Positions 49,907-60,405 of a stretch of DNA of 64,000 bases are shown one piece after another (the stretch's first letter is position 1; every line of letters starts with the position of its first letter). This stretch comes from Flavobacteriaceae bacterium. GTDB lineage: Bacteria > Bacteroidota > Bacteroidia > Flavobacteriales > Flavobacteriaceae. The notes below the pieces were generated by a model, which was not told where the DNA came from, made no database searches, and was given only the letters and a program-made list of their open reading frames with translations. The DNA lies in assembly GCA_020854235.1 (NCBI GenBank), contig JADZFW010000042.1:17845-81844 (forward strand), written 5' to 3'. Made by a program: the position numbers and the translations under genes.

Positions 49907-51181
49907 TTATTTTGACGCGGGAAGTACTTTGGAATAACATTCTCCAAATCCTATTCTCACATGATCATTGGCGCAAAATCCCTTTAGTATGATCATATCA
50001 TAATCTTGAACAAATGTTCTTTGACTTCCATCATTTAAAGTGATAGGTTTGGTTTCATTCCAAGCCAATTCCAAAAGGGTCGCATATCCAGAAGGTTCTG
50101 GAGCTGAAATAGTTCCACTTCCAAATAAATCACCCGAACGTAAATTACAACCATTGGAAGTGTGATGTGCCAATTGTTGATTCATAGTCCAATATTGATG
50201 TTTGAAATTGGTTCTGCATATTTCGGTTTCAATTTCATGCTCTGTTTTTATTGAAGCAGATAATTGAATGTCAAAAGTGAATTTTCCTGATTTTTGTAAA
50301 TAGGGTAGAGGTTTGGGGTCTTGAATAGGTCCTTGCGTTCTAAATGGTTCCAATGCATCCATTGTTATAATCCATGGAGATATTGTTGTTGCAAAATTTT
50401 TGGATAAATATGGACCTAAAGGCATAGTTTCCCATTTCTGAATATCACGAGCACTCCAATCATTGAGTAAAACCATTCCAAAAATATGTTCTTCTGTTTC
50501 ATTGATTTCAATGGGTTCTCCCAAATGATAACCATCAGTAGTGATATAACCCATTTCCAATTCGAAATCCAATTTACGCGTAGCCGTATAAATTACTTGA
50601 CCATTCTCATCTAAGATCTGTCCCTTGGGTCTTTTAACAGGTGTTCCCGATTTAATTACTGATGAAGACCTACCATGATAACAAATAGGTAAGTGTTTCC
50701 AATTGGGTGTTAAATGATGATCTTTTCCAAAAAACATTTTACCGGCATTTTCTGCATGAACAATACTGGAATAAAAATCTGTATAATCACCTATATCAAC
50801 AGGTAATAACATTTCTATTTCTTCTAATTCAAATAAAATTAAAGAAACTTGTTCTGTATGATGTTGTAATTCAGTATTTTCAACATCAAATAAATCTGCA
50901 ATTCTATTCCTGACTTCTCTCCACCTTTTTCGACCGTGCGAGATAAAATCATTTAAGGTGTCTTGTAAAAAAACGTCATCTGAAAGTTTAATCCCTTTAA
51001 AATAACCCAATTGTTGCAATGCACCCAAATCTATAACTTTGTCTCCTATTCGGGTTCCAATGGTAATAATATCGTCTTTGGTAATAAAAACCCCAAATGG
51101 AATATTCTGAATCGGAAAATCACAATCTTTGGGTACCGAAATCCAAGATTTACGTTTTGGATCATTGGCTGTTATTTGCAT
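49907..51181 (-). CDS. fahA: fumarylacetoacetase
   Basis: 424 aa; PICYHGRSSSVIKSGTPVKRPKGQ, LDFELEMGYI, LLNDWSARDIQKWE. Confidence 0.95.
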   Translation of the reverse strand: MQITANDPKRKSWISVPKDCDFPIQNIPFGVFITKDDIITIGTRIGDKVIDLGALQQLGYFKGIKLSDDVFLQDTLNDFISHGRKRWREVRNRIADLFDVENTELQHHTEQVSLILFELEEIEMLLPVDIGDYTDFYSSIVHAENAGKMFFGKDHHLTPNWKHLPICYHGRSSSVIKSGTPVKRPKGQILDENGQVIYTATRKLDFELEMGYITTDGYHLGEPIEINETEEHIFGMVLLNDWSARDIQKWETMPLGPYLSKNFATTISPWIITMDALEPFRTQGPIQDPKPLPYLQKSGKFTFDIQLSASIKTEHEIETEICRTNFKHQYWTMNQQLAHHTSNGCNLRSGDLFGSGTISAPEPSGYATLLELAWNETKPITLNDGSQRTFVQDYDMIILKGFCANDHVRIGFGECYSKVLPASK

Positions 51182-51306
51182 GACTTTGGACTTTTAAGTT
51201 TTTTTAATCAGAGTTCAAACCTACATAAAAAAACTAATCTGCAAATTTTTTTTAATTTTTTTTTTAATTAAAGCCTAACTTTTTTTGAATTGCTTAACAA
51301 TAAGTA

Positions 51307-51340
51307 CACAGGTGTATGGAATGTTTACCATACACCTGTG
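51307..51340 (-). terminator. strong hairpin downstream of the GH57-like gene
   Basis: CACAGGTGTATGG-AATGTTTA-CCATACACCTGTG, perfect 13-bp stem. Confidence 0.75.
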
Positions 51341-51347
51341 AAATTAT

Positions 51348-54300
51348 TTAATGAATTATTAATTTGGATTTGGCATTACCTTCATTTCCATTCAATATTA
51401 AAAGATAAAGTCCGGCTTCAAGATTTTTAAAATCAATGGATTGTTGAATGATCTTCCCTTTTTGAACAATTCTACCCATAGCATCTAGACATTCGTAGTT
51501 TTCAAATTCAAATTCTGAGTCTATTTTAACGGAATCATGCGTTGGGTTGGGGAAAATTCTAACATGTTTTGAAAGTAAATCATTTGTACCTAAGCCAATT
51601 CCCCATTCATACCAAATATCTGCTGTGATATTTGTAATATCTGAAGTTTGGTTTGTTCCTACGCCACCAGAACCATTGTTAAAAATAACATTTAGTGAGG
51701 TTACATTCGGAAAAGTATATTTATACCAACCGTTTTCATGAACAGTCATGGCAACACCAGGCCATGAAGTTGCCGGAATACTACCTCCAACTACATTCCA
51801 ATAATAAACTTTTGGAATTACCCCATTCCATCCATTCAAAGAAGGATCAGGTCTGAAATAGACTGTAATTCCAGAATTGGTAAACGTATACACATGGGTT
51901 TGAATAGTTGAACTTTGATTGGAAGCATTTTGAGCAAATGCTTTTAAAGTGGTTGTAGTCGTTAAATTCAAATTCCCACTATTTGTAAATACATTACTAG
52001 AAGTGGTAGGTGTTGTGCCATCAGTTGTATAATATATAGTTCTATTTCCATTTATTGTGCTTGAAGCAGTTAAAGCGACATTAACATTATTTCCTGTTGT
52101 ATAGGTTCCTCCTGCGGGATTTATTGACAAACATGGGTCATCTATAGAAGGTGAAGAACTCAGCCATCCTGTTCCCCATTCATACCAAGATTCAGTGGTG
52201 GCTGTTAAATCGGGAGTTTGATTTGTTCCAACACCGCCATTTCCATTGTTAAATATGATGTTAATACTGGAAACACCGGTAAAAGTATAAACAAACCAAC
52301 CATTGCATTCTGGTTGCATTTCAACGCCTGGCCATGTAGTGTTTGCTACACTTCCGGTTGGAGTAGCATTCCAATAATGAATTTTAGGAACGATACTTCC
52401 CCATGTTGTAGGTGGCTTGAAATGAACTGCTAATGTCGATACTTCGCCAATATAATAGGTTTTGGTAATAATATCACTTTGGTTGCCTTCATTGTCTTTG
52501 GCAAATGCCTTAAAGGTTGTGGTTATAGCTATCGGAATTACAACAGAAACAGAAGCAGAACTTGAAGATGTTGTTGGTTCAGAGCCATCAGTTGTATAAT
52601 AAATAGTTGGATTTGAATCAGATGAGTCTGATGCTGTTATGGTAACTGAAATGGGAGTTGCAGAATAATTTGTTTCAGGTGTGAATGAAATACTTGGATT
52701 TACATTGAGATTTTCTCCAACCCACACATGTTGAATTTTAGTTTTAGTAAGATTGCCCTTTGTATCGGTTATTTCTACGTAATAATCCAATAATTTATTC
52801 GAAATTCCATTAACATAAGCGTAATACATATTGGCAATCTCATCGGGTAACATAAAGAAACTAACCTCGGGATTGTTTGTAATATTGTTTTTGGGAATTA
52901 TTTTTTCAGTCATGTTTAATGAAATCCAACTTCCAACTTCACTTCCACCAGCATATGTTTCATTGAAATTTGTAGTCATTGGATTGATTCCATCTACATC
53001 TACCCGATATTTTAAGATAGCCGATTGAATACCACTGACATCGTATGCCAATGTCCAAATAGCAAAATCGGCATCATTTAAAATTTGTTGATATCCGTAA
53101 TTTGGACCAAAACCAATGTTACCAGGATTGTATGGATAACGTTGTGGTGACATCACTGATGGTTTGGTTAAATCTACATTTGGATGTGCATTGAGCGTTA
53201 CTTGTGCTCTTTCAATGGCTCTGTTGGTAGCCAATGTAGACTTTATTTCTAAATCCAATGCCAAACCATAATAAGCATTGCCACTATCATATCCTGGAAG
53301 TAAAAAATGCCAAGCTTTTTCTGCGGGACTTGAACTAGAATTGGGATTTACAACATCCGCAATATCAACACCACCTTCCAATTGTTCGGCCATAATACAA
53401 TAATTCTCACCAGCATATAATACTGCCATATTACGCACATCTTCAGTCCATCCATCTGGATTAAATTTGGATTTATCAGTACTCACATTGAGCGGCCAAA
53501 ACCAATTGATAAATTGTGGAGATCCCCAATCATTGGCAGCATTAAACCATGAGCCGTCTTCTACTTTTACAACTGCATCATTGGGAACTGGAAAATCTGA
53601 TAAGTACTGTTCGATTGTTGTAGGAACATAACCCGATCCTGCAGCAGCATTTGTAAATCCGGGAACTGCCTCACCATAATAACTAGCTCCGCCTCCCCAT
53701 GCATTGTCTCCGTCATGTGCCAATAATACTAACGGTGGACGATTTGTCAAAGCATAAGGAGCTATATTTGTTTGAATATTGCTAACTCCTTGTTGGGAAA
53801 ATCCATCTCTGTAGCTGTCCAAATCTGCCATTGGAACTATAGAAATTTTGTATTCAGTACCATTTTCAGGATCAACATATTTGGCTTTGTGCGGCATAAA
53901 ACAATAAGGAGCAGCAAATTGCCCACCTCTACCATCTATTTGTCCATTGTGCCAATTTATACCTAATGTACTTACTTTATCAGCCAAATTGGGTGGATCA
54001 ATATTACAACCGTTGGTTCCAAACACCAATGGATAATCGGCTAAAGTTCTAGCTAAATGTGAATTGGCTACTACAGTCCATTGAAATCCTTCTTCAACGA
54101 GAACTTTAATTATTCTTTCAGAAAAAGAGGCTTCGGCAGGCCAATATCCATTTGAATAATAACCAAATTGTTGTATTTGATAATATTTATGAGCCTGGAT
54201 TTCTTTCTTTAATACTTCGTCACTTACCAATGGTGAAAGTGTGTGATGCATGGTAAAACCCATCACATCCAATCTCGGTTTTCCTCCTGATGTTAACCAA

Positions 54301-54797
54301 GAATGAGCTGTATTTACATCATTTTTCCAACCGGAAGAATAGCCCCATTGATTTGCTACTCCAAGCGAATTCAAATTTTCAATCAAAGAACCTCCATAAG
54401 TCATTTGAGCACCTGCCTTTGGATATCCCATAATACTTTGTACGGCATTCTTGGGCTGAAATTGATAAGCATTTACTCGATCTGGTAACCCGAATATTTC
54501 TTCCAAATTATTGAGTGGATGCGCCAATCCATCTGTATATGTATTGGTACCGTTTAGTTTTAAATCCTGACTTTCCTTTACCAATTGGTATCTGTTTGGA
54601 TTACTTTGACTTACCTCACCCCAATAAGTGGGTTGATGCATATGCCATAAATAAGAAGTGTGAACTTGTGTAAATGATTGAATGCTAAATAAAAGCATTA
54701 TGAAAGTAGCTGTTTTCTTCATTTGAAAATGATTTGAATACGATTTTATATCGCGAATATTGGCTAAATTTACACACATATTGCTGATTTTAATCAT
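51348..54797 (-). CDS. secreted GH57-like glycosidase with two CHB_HEX_C-like and two CBM26-like modules and T9SS sorting domain
   Basis: 1149 aa; GH57-like MHQPTYW/WPAEASFSERI; repeated TIYYTTDGSEPTTSS / TIYYTTDGTTPTTSS and VIPKVYYWN..WPGVAM modules; C-terminal VRIFPNPTHDSVKI...GLYLLILNG. Confidence 0.85.
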   Translation of the reverse strand: MIKISNMCVNLANIRDIKSYSNHFQMKKTATFIMLLFSIQSFTQVHTSYLWHMHQPTYWGEVSQSNPNRYQLVKESQDLKLNGTNTYTDGLAHPLNNLEEIFGLPDRVNAYQFQPKNAVQSIMGYPKAGAQMTYGGSLIENLNSLGVANQWGYSSGWKNDVNTAHSWLTSGGKPRLDVMGFTMHHTLSPLVSDEVLKKEIQAHKYYQIQQFGYYSNGYWPAEASFSERIIKVLVEEGFQWTVVANSHLARTLADYPLVFGTNGCNIDPPNLADKVSTLGINWHNGQIDGRGGQFAAPYCFMPHKAKYVDPENGTEYKISIVPMADLDSYRDGFSQQGVSNIQTNIAPYALTNRPPLVLLAHDGDNAWGGGASYYGEAVPGFTNAAAGSGYVPTTIEQYLSDFPVPNDAVVKVEDGSWFNAANDWGSPQFINWFWPLNVSTDKSKFNPDGWTEDVRNMAVLYAGENYCIMAEQLEGGVDIADVVNPNSSSSPAEKAWHFLLPGYDSGNAYYGLALDLEIKSTLATNRAIERAQVTLNAHPNVDLTKPSVMSPQRYPYNPGNIGFGPNYGYQQILNDADFAIWTLAYDVSGIQSAILKYRVDVDGINPMTTNFNETYAGGSEVGSWISLNMTEKIIPKNNITNNPEVSFFMLPDEIANMYYAYVNGISNKLLDYYVEITDTKGNLTKTKIQHVWVGENLNVNPSISFTPETNYSATPISVTITASDSSDSNPTIYYTTDGSEPTTSSSSASVSVVIPIAITTTFKAFAKDNEGNQSDIITKTYYIGEVSTLAVHFKPPTTWGSIVPKIHYWNATPTGSVANTTWPGVEMQPECNGWFVYTFTGVSSINIIFNNGNGGVGTNQTPDLTATTESWYEWGTGWLSSSPSIDDPCLSINPAGGTYTTGNNVNVALTASSTINGNRTIYYTTDGTTPTTSSNVFTNSGNLNLTTTTTLKAFAQNASNQSSTIQTHVYTFTNSGITVYFRPDPSLNGWNGVIPKVYYWNVVGGSIPATSWPGVAMTVHENGWYKYTFPNVTSLNVIFNNGSGGVGTNQTSDITNITADIWYEWGIGLGTNDLLSKHVRIFPNPTHDSVKIDSEFEFENYECLDAMGRIVQKGKIIQQSIDFKNLEAGLYLLILNGNEGNAKSKLIIH

Positions 54798-54950
54798 TAA
54801 TCTGTTCGCAACCGTTTTCGTGTTAAAAACTTTATCTTTACAATGCTGTTAGTTTAATGTTAAAGTAATTTACATTCAATTAATGAAAAAAAATATTAAG
54901 TATTTTTGTGTCATATTACTCAAAAAATAATCCATAAAAATTTATTTAAA

Positions 54951-57743
54951 ATGAAAAAATTTCTCAAAATCATTTCTGTTGTTTTTTTACTTTTTATCAT
55001 AGCAGCTTTTGCCATACCTTATTTTTATAAAGATAAGATTGTCAATTATATAAAAGCCGATATCAATAAAAATATCAATGCAAAAGTTGATTTCAAAGAT
55101 GTAGATTTATCATTATTTAGGAGTTTCCCTAATTTTAATTTGGGAATTGAAAAACTTACAGTTGATGGTGTTGATGCATTTAAAAATATAAGGTTATTAG
55201 AAGCAAAAGATTTAAATCTAACGCTTGATATCAAAAGCGTATTTGGAGGTAATCAAATCAAAATTAAAAAGATAGAAGTAGAGCAAGCAAAAGTTAATAT
55301 TTTGGTTTTGGAAAACGGAAAATCAAATTATGATATATCTAAGCCAAATGATGCCCAATCTGAACCTTCAAAATTCAATATTGATTTAAAAAAATATTTT
55401 ATAAAAAATTCTGACCTTATTTATGATGATAAATCCATGGGATTTAAAGCTGAATTAATAAATCTTAACCATGAAGGTAGTGGAAAGTTGTCTGAAAAAA
55501 TTTACGAACTCAAAACTAAAAGTACCGTTGATATATTAACTATTACTTACGGTAATATTGATTATTTGCATAAAGTTAAAGCAGATGTCACTACTGATTT
55601 TGATATTTCAGGTGATTTTACCAAATTTACTTTAAAAAATACGTTGGCAACTATAAATGATCTCCCAATTAAGGCTGATGGATTTGTGGAAATGAAAGAA
55701 AATGAGATTGTTATGGATATTAATTACAAAACTGAAAATGCCAATATTGCACAACTATTGAGCTTGGTACCAAAAGTTTATATGCCCGATTTGACAGGAG
55801 TTAAAACAGGTGGTGTAGCCAAATTATCGGGTTTTGTGAAAGGACATAGTACTGAAACAGATTTACCTGGATTCAAATTATTGGTTGATGTTCAAAATGC
55901 CAGTATTCAATATCCTGATTTACCTGAAAAAATAAGTAATATTAACTTATTAACGGATGTTGATTTTAAAGGGGGAAGCGATTTGAATACAATGACTGTA
56001 GACTTGCCTAAGATTTTGTTTGATATTGCTGGAAGTCGTATTTCGGGAAATTTAAACGTTAAACAACCCATGTCGGATCCATTTATAAGTGCTGCTTTTA
56101 AAACAAAATTAGATTTTAATAAAGTAAATCAAGCTATAAAATTTGAGCAAATTAAAGATTTATCAGGTATATTGGATGCAGATATTGCATTTAGTGGTTT
56201 GGTTTCAGCCATGGCCAATCAACAAGTAGATAAAATCAATGCCAAAGGATTTTTTAATTTGACTCATTTCAAAATGAAATCTGATGCCTTTAAAGATATT
56301 GTGCAAATACCCTCTGCTCAATTAAATCTAAGTCCGGCACAACTCAACGTTACGCAATTCAACAGTATTATTGGTGCAAATGATTTCTCACTTACTGGTT
56401 CTATTTCAAATTATTTAGCTTATTTTTTGGGTAAAAACGAAGTGCTTAAAGGTGATTTTTATGGGAAATCTAAATATTTGAATTTAAATGATTTTATGAC
56501 AGATACTTCAATTGAAGCTTCAAATAAAAATCAATCTAAATCAACTGAAACCAAAGCAACAGGAATAATAAAAGTTCCAGCCAATTTAGATTTAAATTTC
56601 AATCTAACAGCTGATAAAATTAAATACCAAAAACTAGATTTAAATAACATAGTTGGTGTAATGAAAGTTGCCAATCAAGAAATCAAACTTTCCGATCTTA
56701 ATATGAATTTGTTAGGCGGAAAAGTACAGTTGAGTGGTTTTTATAATACTGCCGGTACAAATGCTAAAAGTAATTTGAATATAAATCTAGATCAAATGGG
56801 TATTAAAGAAAGTGCAAACTCATTTGATATGTTTAGTTCATATGCACCAGTTTTAAAAAATATGACTGGTAATTTTTTCTCCAATTTAAGTTTGAATGTT
56901 GATTTGGATGAAAATATGAATCCTATATTAAAAAGCATTAATTCGCAAGGTAATTTTAAAACCAATGAAATTTCTGCAACTGGTATTAATGTAATGAAGA
57001 AAGTTGGAGAAATATTGAAAATCAATGAATTATTAAACCCAAAGATTGATAAACTCAATGCCAGTTTCACAATAAAAGACGGTACTTTAACTTTAAAACC
57101 CAATCAATTTAAATTAAATGGTATGCAAGCCGGACTGAGTGGAACTTTCAATTTGGATAAACAATTGAATTTGGAGCTTACTTTGGATATCCCAAGAGAA
57201 AAATTAGGCAATAATTTAAATGGTGTTATAAACAATATTGCTGGTGTTGCCAATAAACTGGATTTAAACAAAGATATTGGTCAAGTTGTAAAAACCAAAT
57301 TTAAAATTACTGGTTTGGCAACCAATCCTCAGATTAAACCAATTCTATTGGGAAATAGTGGTGAAACATTAGCTGAAACGGTAACTCAAGTTGTTCAAGA
57401 TAAAATTGAAACGGTTAAAAATGATGCATTAGCTAAAGCTCAAATTGAATCAGATAAGTTGATGGCTACGGCTAAATTGCAAAAGGAGAAATTGGTTGCT
57501 GAAGCTGAAAAATTGGCTCAAGAAACCAGAGATAAGGCCAAACAAGCTGGAGACGAGTTGTTGAAAAATGCTGGAGATAATCCATTGAAAAAAATGGCTG
57601 CCCAAACGGCAGCAGATAAATTGGTTAAAGAAGGTGATAAAAAAGCCAAACAGATAGTTGATACAGCCACAAAAAAAGGGGATGAGTTTATCCAAAAATC
57701 CCAAATCCAAGCCGATGAACTTATTAATAATGCAAATAAATAA
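54951..57743 (+). CDS. AsmA-like protein
   Basis: MKKFLKIISVVFLLFIIAAFAIPYFYKDKIVNYIKADINKNINAKVDFKDVDLSLFRSFPNFNLGIEKL; AsmA C-terminal region; the ORF-track start at 54906 is an in-frame upstream extension. Confidence 0.88.
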   Translation: MKKFLKIISVVFLLFIIAAFAIPYFYKDKIVNYIKADINKNINAKVDFKDVDLSLFRSFPNFNLGIEKLTVDGVDAFKNIRLLEAKDLNLTLDIKSVFGGNQIKIKKIEVEQAKVNILVLENGKSNYDISKPNDAQSEPSKFNIDLKKYFIKNSDLIYDDKSMGFKAELINLNHEGSGKLSEKIYELKTKSTVDILTITYGNIDYLHKVKADVTTDFDISGDFTKFTLKNTLATINDLPIKADGFVEMKENEIVMDINYKTENANIAQLLSLVPKVYMPDLTGVKTGGVAKLSGFVKGHSTETDLPGFKLLVDVQNASIQYPDLPEKISNINLLTDVDFKGGSDLNTMTVDLPKILFDIAGSRISGNLNVKQPMSDPFISAAFKTKLDFNKVNQAIKFEQIKDLSGILDADIAFSGLVSAMANQQVDKINAKGFFNLTHFKMKSDAFKDIVQIPSAQLNLSPAQLNVTQFNSIIGANDFSLTGSISNYLAYFLGKNEVLKGDFYGKSKYLNLNDFMTDTSIEASNKNQSKSTETKATGIIKVPANLDLNFNLTADKIKYQKLDLNNIVGVMKVANQEIKLSDLNMNLLGGKVQLSGFYNTAGTNAKSNLNINLDQMGIKESANSFDMFSSYAPVLKNMTGNFFSNLSLNVDLDENMNPILKSINSQGNFKTNEISATGINVMKKVGEILKINELLNPKIDKLNASFTIKDGTLTLKPNQFKLNGMQAGLSGTFNLDKQLNLELTLDIPREKLGNNLNGVINNIAGVANKLDLNKDIGQVVKTKFKITGLATNPQIKPILLGNSGETLAETVTQVVQDKIETVKNDALAKAQIESDKLMATAKLQKEKLVAEAEKLAQETRDKAKQAGDELLKNAGDNPLKKMAAQTAADKLVKEGDKKAKQIVDTATKKGDEFIQKSQIQADELINNANK

Positions 57744-57760
57744 AACGTAAATTAAACAAA

Positions 57761-57787
57761 AAAAATCCCACTTTAAGTGGGATTTTT
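57761..57787 (+). terminator. intrinsic terminator
   Basis: AAAAATCCCACTT-T-AAGTGGGATTTTT. Confidence 0.85.
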
Positions 57788-57856
57788 AGTTTTCTATCGA
57801 TTACATTTAAAATTGATTTTATAAATCAATAATCAAATCATTCATGATATAAAGAC

Positions 57857-58456
57857 TTATTTATTATTTTTTTTCTGTTCATCAAAAAGCTTTCTGTTGA
57901 GTAATTGTTCTCTTTCTAAAGACCTAGATCGAGATTCTTTATACTCTTCTTCCAATTCCTCATATCGTTGTATAGCTGCTTTTGTTAATACATGGCTATT
58001 TTTAAATTTATAAACATAATATCCTAATCCAGCAGCCAATAAAATAACCAAAATCCACATTATTGATTTGTAAGCAATTTTGCTCATAGGTATTCCTAAA
58101 AAAGAAATGGTATCCTTTTTTAATAACATTTCTTCATTTTGACTAACTTCAGATTTTAAAGCATTATTTTCATTTAATATTGTAGTAGCTTGCTGTTTGG
58201 CAACAGTTAATTCGGTTTTTAATTTGTTGACACTATCCAATATATGAGTATGGAATTTGTTTAACCAATCTGTTTTAGTTGAAATAAAACTTCCTTTCAC
58301 AAATGAATTTTCAATAATAAACTGTTTTTGTTCCATTAAATTCCCTTTGTCTAGAACTTGAATATTCATATTAGTTGTTTTTTGAATACTATCTTGAGCT
58401 GAAAGATGAATACTTAAAAAGAATAATACTAAAATTTTAATTAGTAAATTTTTCAT
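57857..58456 (-). CDS. hypothetical secreted, membrane-anchored coiled-coil protein
   Basis: 199 aa; signal peptide, central TM IMWILVILLAAGLGYYVYKF. Confidence 0.65.
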   Translation of the reverse strand: MKNLLIKILVLFFLSIHLSAQDSIQKTTNMNIQVLDKGNLMEQKQFIIENSFVKGSFISTKTDWLNKFHTHILDSVNKLKTELTVAKQQATTILNENNALKSEVSQNEEMLLKKDTISFLGIPMSKIAYKSIMWILVILLAAGLGYYVYKFKNSHVLTKAAIQRYEELEEEYKESRSRSLEREQLLNRKLFDEQKKNNK

Positions 58457-58578
58457 TTGGAATTATTTGAAAATATTATTAAGGAATTTAACTATATAAG
58501 ATGCAAAAATAAAAATTATATTCTAGAAAAAGGAAATTATAGCATTGAACTATAAAATATCTATAAATATAATCTATT

Positions 58579-58989
58579 TTATTTGTAATAAAGGTAGGAT
58601 TGTAAAATTAAAGTTGCACTAATTTCGTCTATATTTGCTTTGTTTCTTCTTTCTTTTTTCTTCATACCACTGTCGATCATAGATTGAAAGGCAATTTTTG
58701 AAGTAAATCTCTCATCTATTCTTTTGATTGGAATTTCTGGATTCTGATTTTGAAGTTTGAGAATGAACTCTTGAATAGTGGTTTCGATATCACTAAATGA
58801 ATTATCAAATCGTTTGGGTTGTCCAACCAATATCAATGCAACACTTTCTCTAAGAAAATAATCCTTAAGAAACATTAATAAACCATTAGTTTCAATAGTT
58901 GTAAGTCCGCTGGCAATAAGCTGCAATTCGTCGGAAACAGCTATGCCAGTACGTTTTAATCCATAATCTATTGCAATTACTCTTGACAT
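58579..58989 (-). CDS. ruvX: Holliday junction resolvase-like RuvX/YqgF
   Basis: 136 aa; AIDYGLKRTGIAVSD, LVGQPKRFD, IDERFTSKIA. Confidence 0.93.
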   Translation of the reverse strand: MSRVIAIDYGLKRTGIAVSDELQLIASGLTTIETNGLLMFLKDYFLRESVALILVGQPKRFDNSFSDIETTIQEFILKLQNQNPEIPIKRIDERFTSKIAFQSMIDSGMKKKERRNKANIDEISATLILQSYLYYK

Positions 58990-59059
58990 CTTGCAAATTT
59001 AGATAAAAAAAATCCTGAAAATATTAATTTCAGGATTATAATTGTTAAAGTTTGAGTTC

Positions 59060-60361
59060 CTAATTTTTTAAACTATTATAGATAACTCTCATTTCTTTAG
59101 ATTTCTCATACATTTCCAATTGTTCATAAATGCCCATTAATGCTTGAACAACACTTAAATTATCTTGTTTATACTCAAAAGCTTTTTCAAAATAAGGTAA
59201 TGCTTCTCTGTATATATCCAATTGTTTTGCTTGTAATTCATCATACTTTGCAAAATTGTTTAGATTATTATTCATTTCTTCAACAATAGGTTCTGCTTTT
59301 GCTAAAACAGCAGCGCCAATATTATTGTATGCATCTACGTAATCAGGTTTTAAGGCTATTGCTTTATTGTAACTTTCAATAGCTCCATCCAAATCTTTTA
59401 AATCAGATTTCATTACTCCAATATTGTAATGTAATACATAATCTGTAGGATTAATTTGAACTGCTTCTTCTAATTTTTCTTTAAACTTCATGTTATCACC
59501 CATTGCATAATAAACATTGGCTTCATCTACTAATAAACCATAATCATGTGGAGCAGATTGTTTGGCTTCTAAAATAGTTTCCAAAGCTTTTGCATTATCC
59601 TTCATAGCCAAATAGCTCTTAACAATCATTTTTTTCATTTCTATTGTTTGAGGTTCTTTAGCTTTAATCTGTGGATCTACTACAAGTTTAAGTTTTACTT
59701 GATCGTCCATTTCTTTTTTAGAATTGAAAAATACTTCTTGATCATTAACTACACTTTTCGCAGAATAAACAGTTCCAGCTCCAGTATATCCAATATTTAA
59801 TAATTTTTTATAATTATCAATTGATTTTTGGTATTCTTCTGCAAAATAATATACGTAAGCAGCATTTTGTAAAAAAGCAGTATCACGGGCACTTAAATTA
59901 TAAACTTCTTCAAACCCCTTAGCAGATTCATTGAATTTTTCAACTGATAAGGCATGATTAGTTTCATCTTTTGATAATTCTACTCCTTCAGAATAGGATG
60001 CAGAGGCTTTTTCAACAATCTTTTGAATCAAATTATTGATTGTTAATAAAGCTTCTTCAGTATATGATTGAGAACCATTTTTTTCAATCTCAATAACTTT
60101 ATTCAAAGACTGAGATGCGAGTTGAAAATTTGCTGGCGTTGTTCCATTTGCAAAATAGGCTTTACCTAGAACCAAATAGTATTGTGCTTTTTGTTTGTCT
60201 TTAGCAGTAACTAGTAAATTTTCGGCTCCTTTTAATACACTAATTGCTTGAGTAAAATTATTTTCTTTCATTGCAGCTTCAGCAGCTTTGATTTCGTCTT
60301 TTTGAGCAAATGTTGCTACACTTAAAATAAAAGCTACAGCCAAAATAATTGTTTTTTTCAT
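59060..60361 (-). CDS. TPR repeat protein
   Basis: 433 aa; signal peptide and TPR units (YNKAIALKPDYVDAYNNIGAAVL). Confidence 0.88.
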   Translation of the reverse strand: MKKTIILAVAFILSVATFAQKDEIKAAEAAMKENNFTQAISVLKGAENLLVTAKDKQKAQYYLVLGKAYFANGTTPANFQLASQSLNKVIEIEKNGSQSYTEEALLTINNLIQKIVEKASASYSEGVELSKDETNHALSVEKFNESAKGFEEVYNLSARDTAFLQNAAYVYYFAEEYQKSIDNYKKLLNIGYTGAGTVYSAKSVVNDQEVFFNSKKEMDDQVKLKLVVDPQIKAKEPQTIEMKKMIVKSYLAMKDNAKALETILEAKQSAPHDYGLLVDEANVYYAMGDNMKFKEKLEEAVQINPTDYVLHYNIGVMKSDLKDLDGAIESYNKAIALKPDYVDAYNNIGAAVLAKAEPIVEEMNNNLNNFAKYDELQAKQLDIYREALPYFEKAFEYKQDNLSVVQALMGIYEQLEMYEKSKEMRVIYNSLKN

Positions 60362-60405
60362 CTTAAAAGAGATTTTAATATTTAATTTTAGTTATACAAA
60401 ATGTT

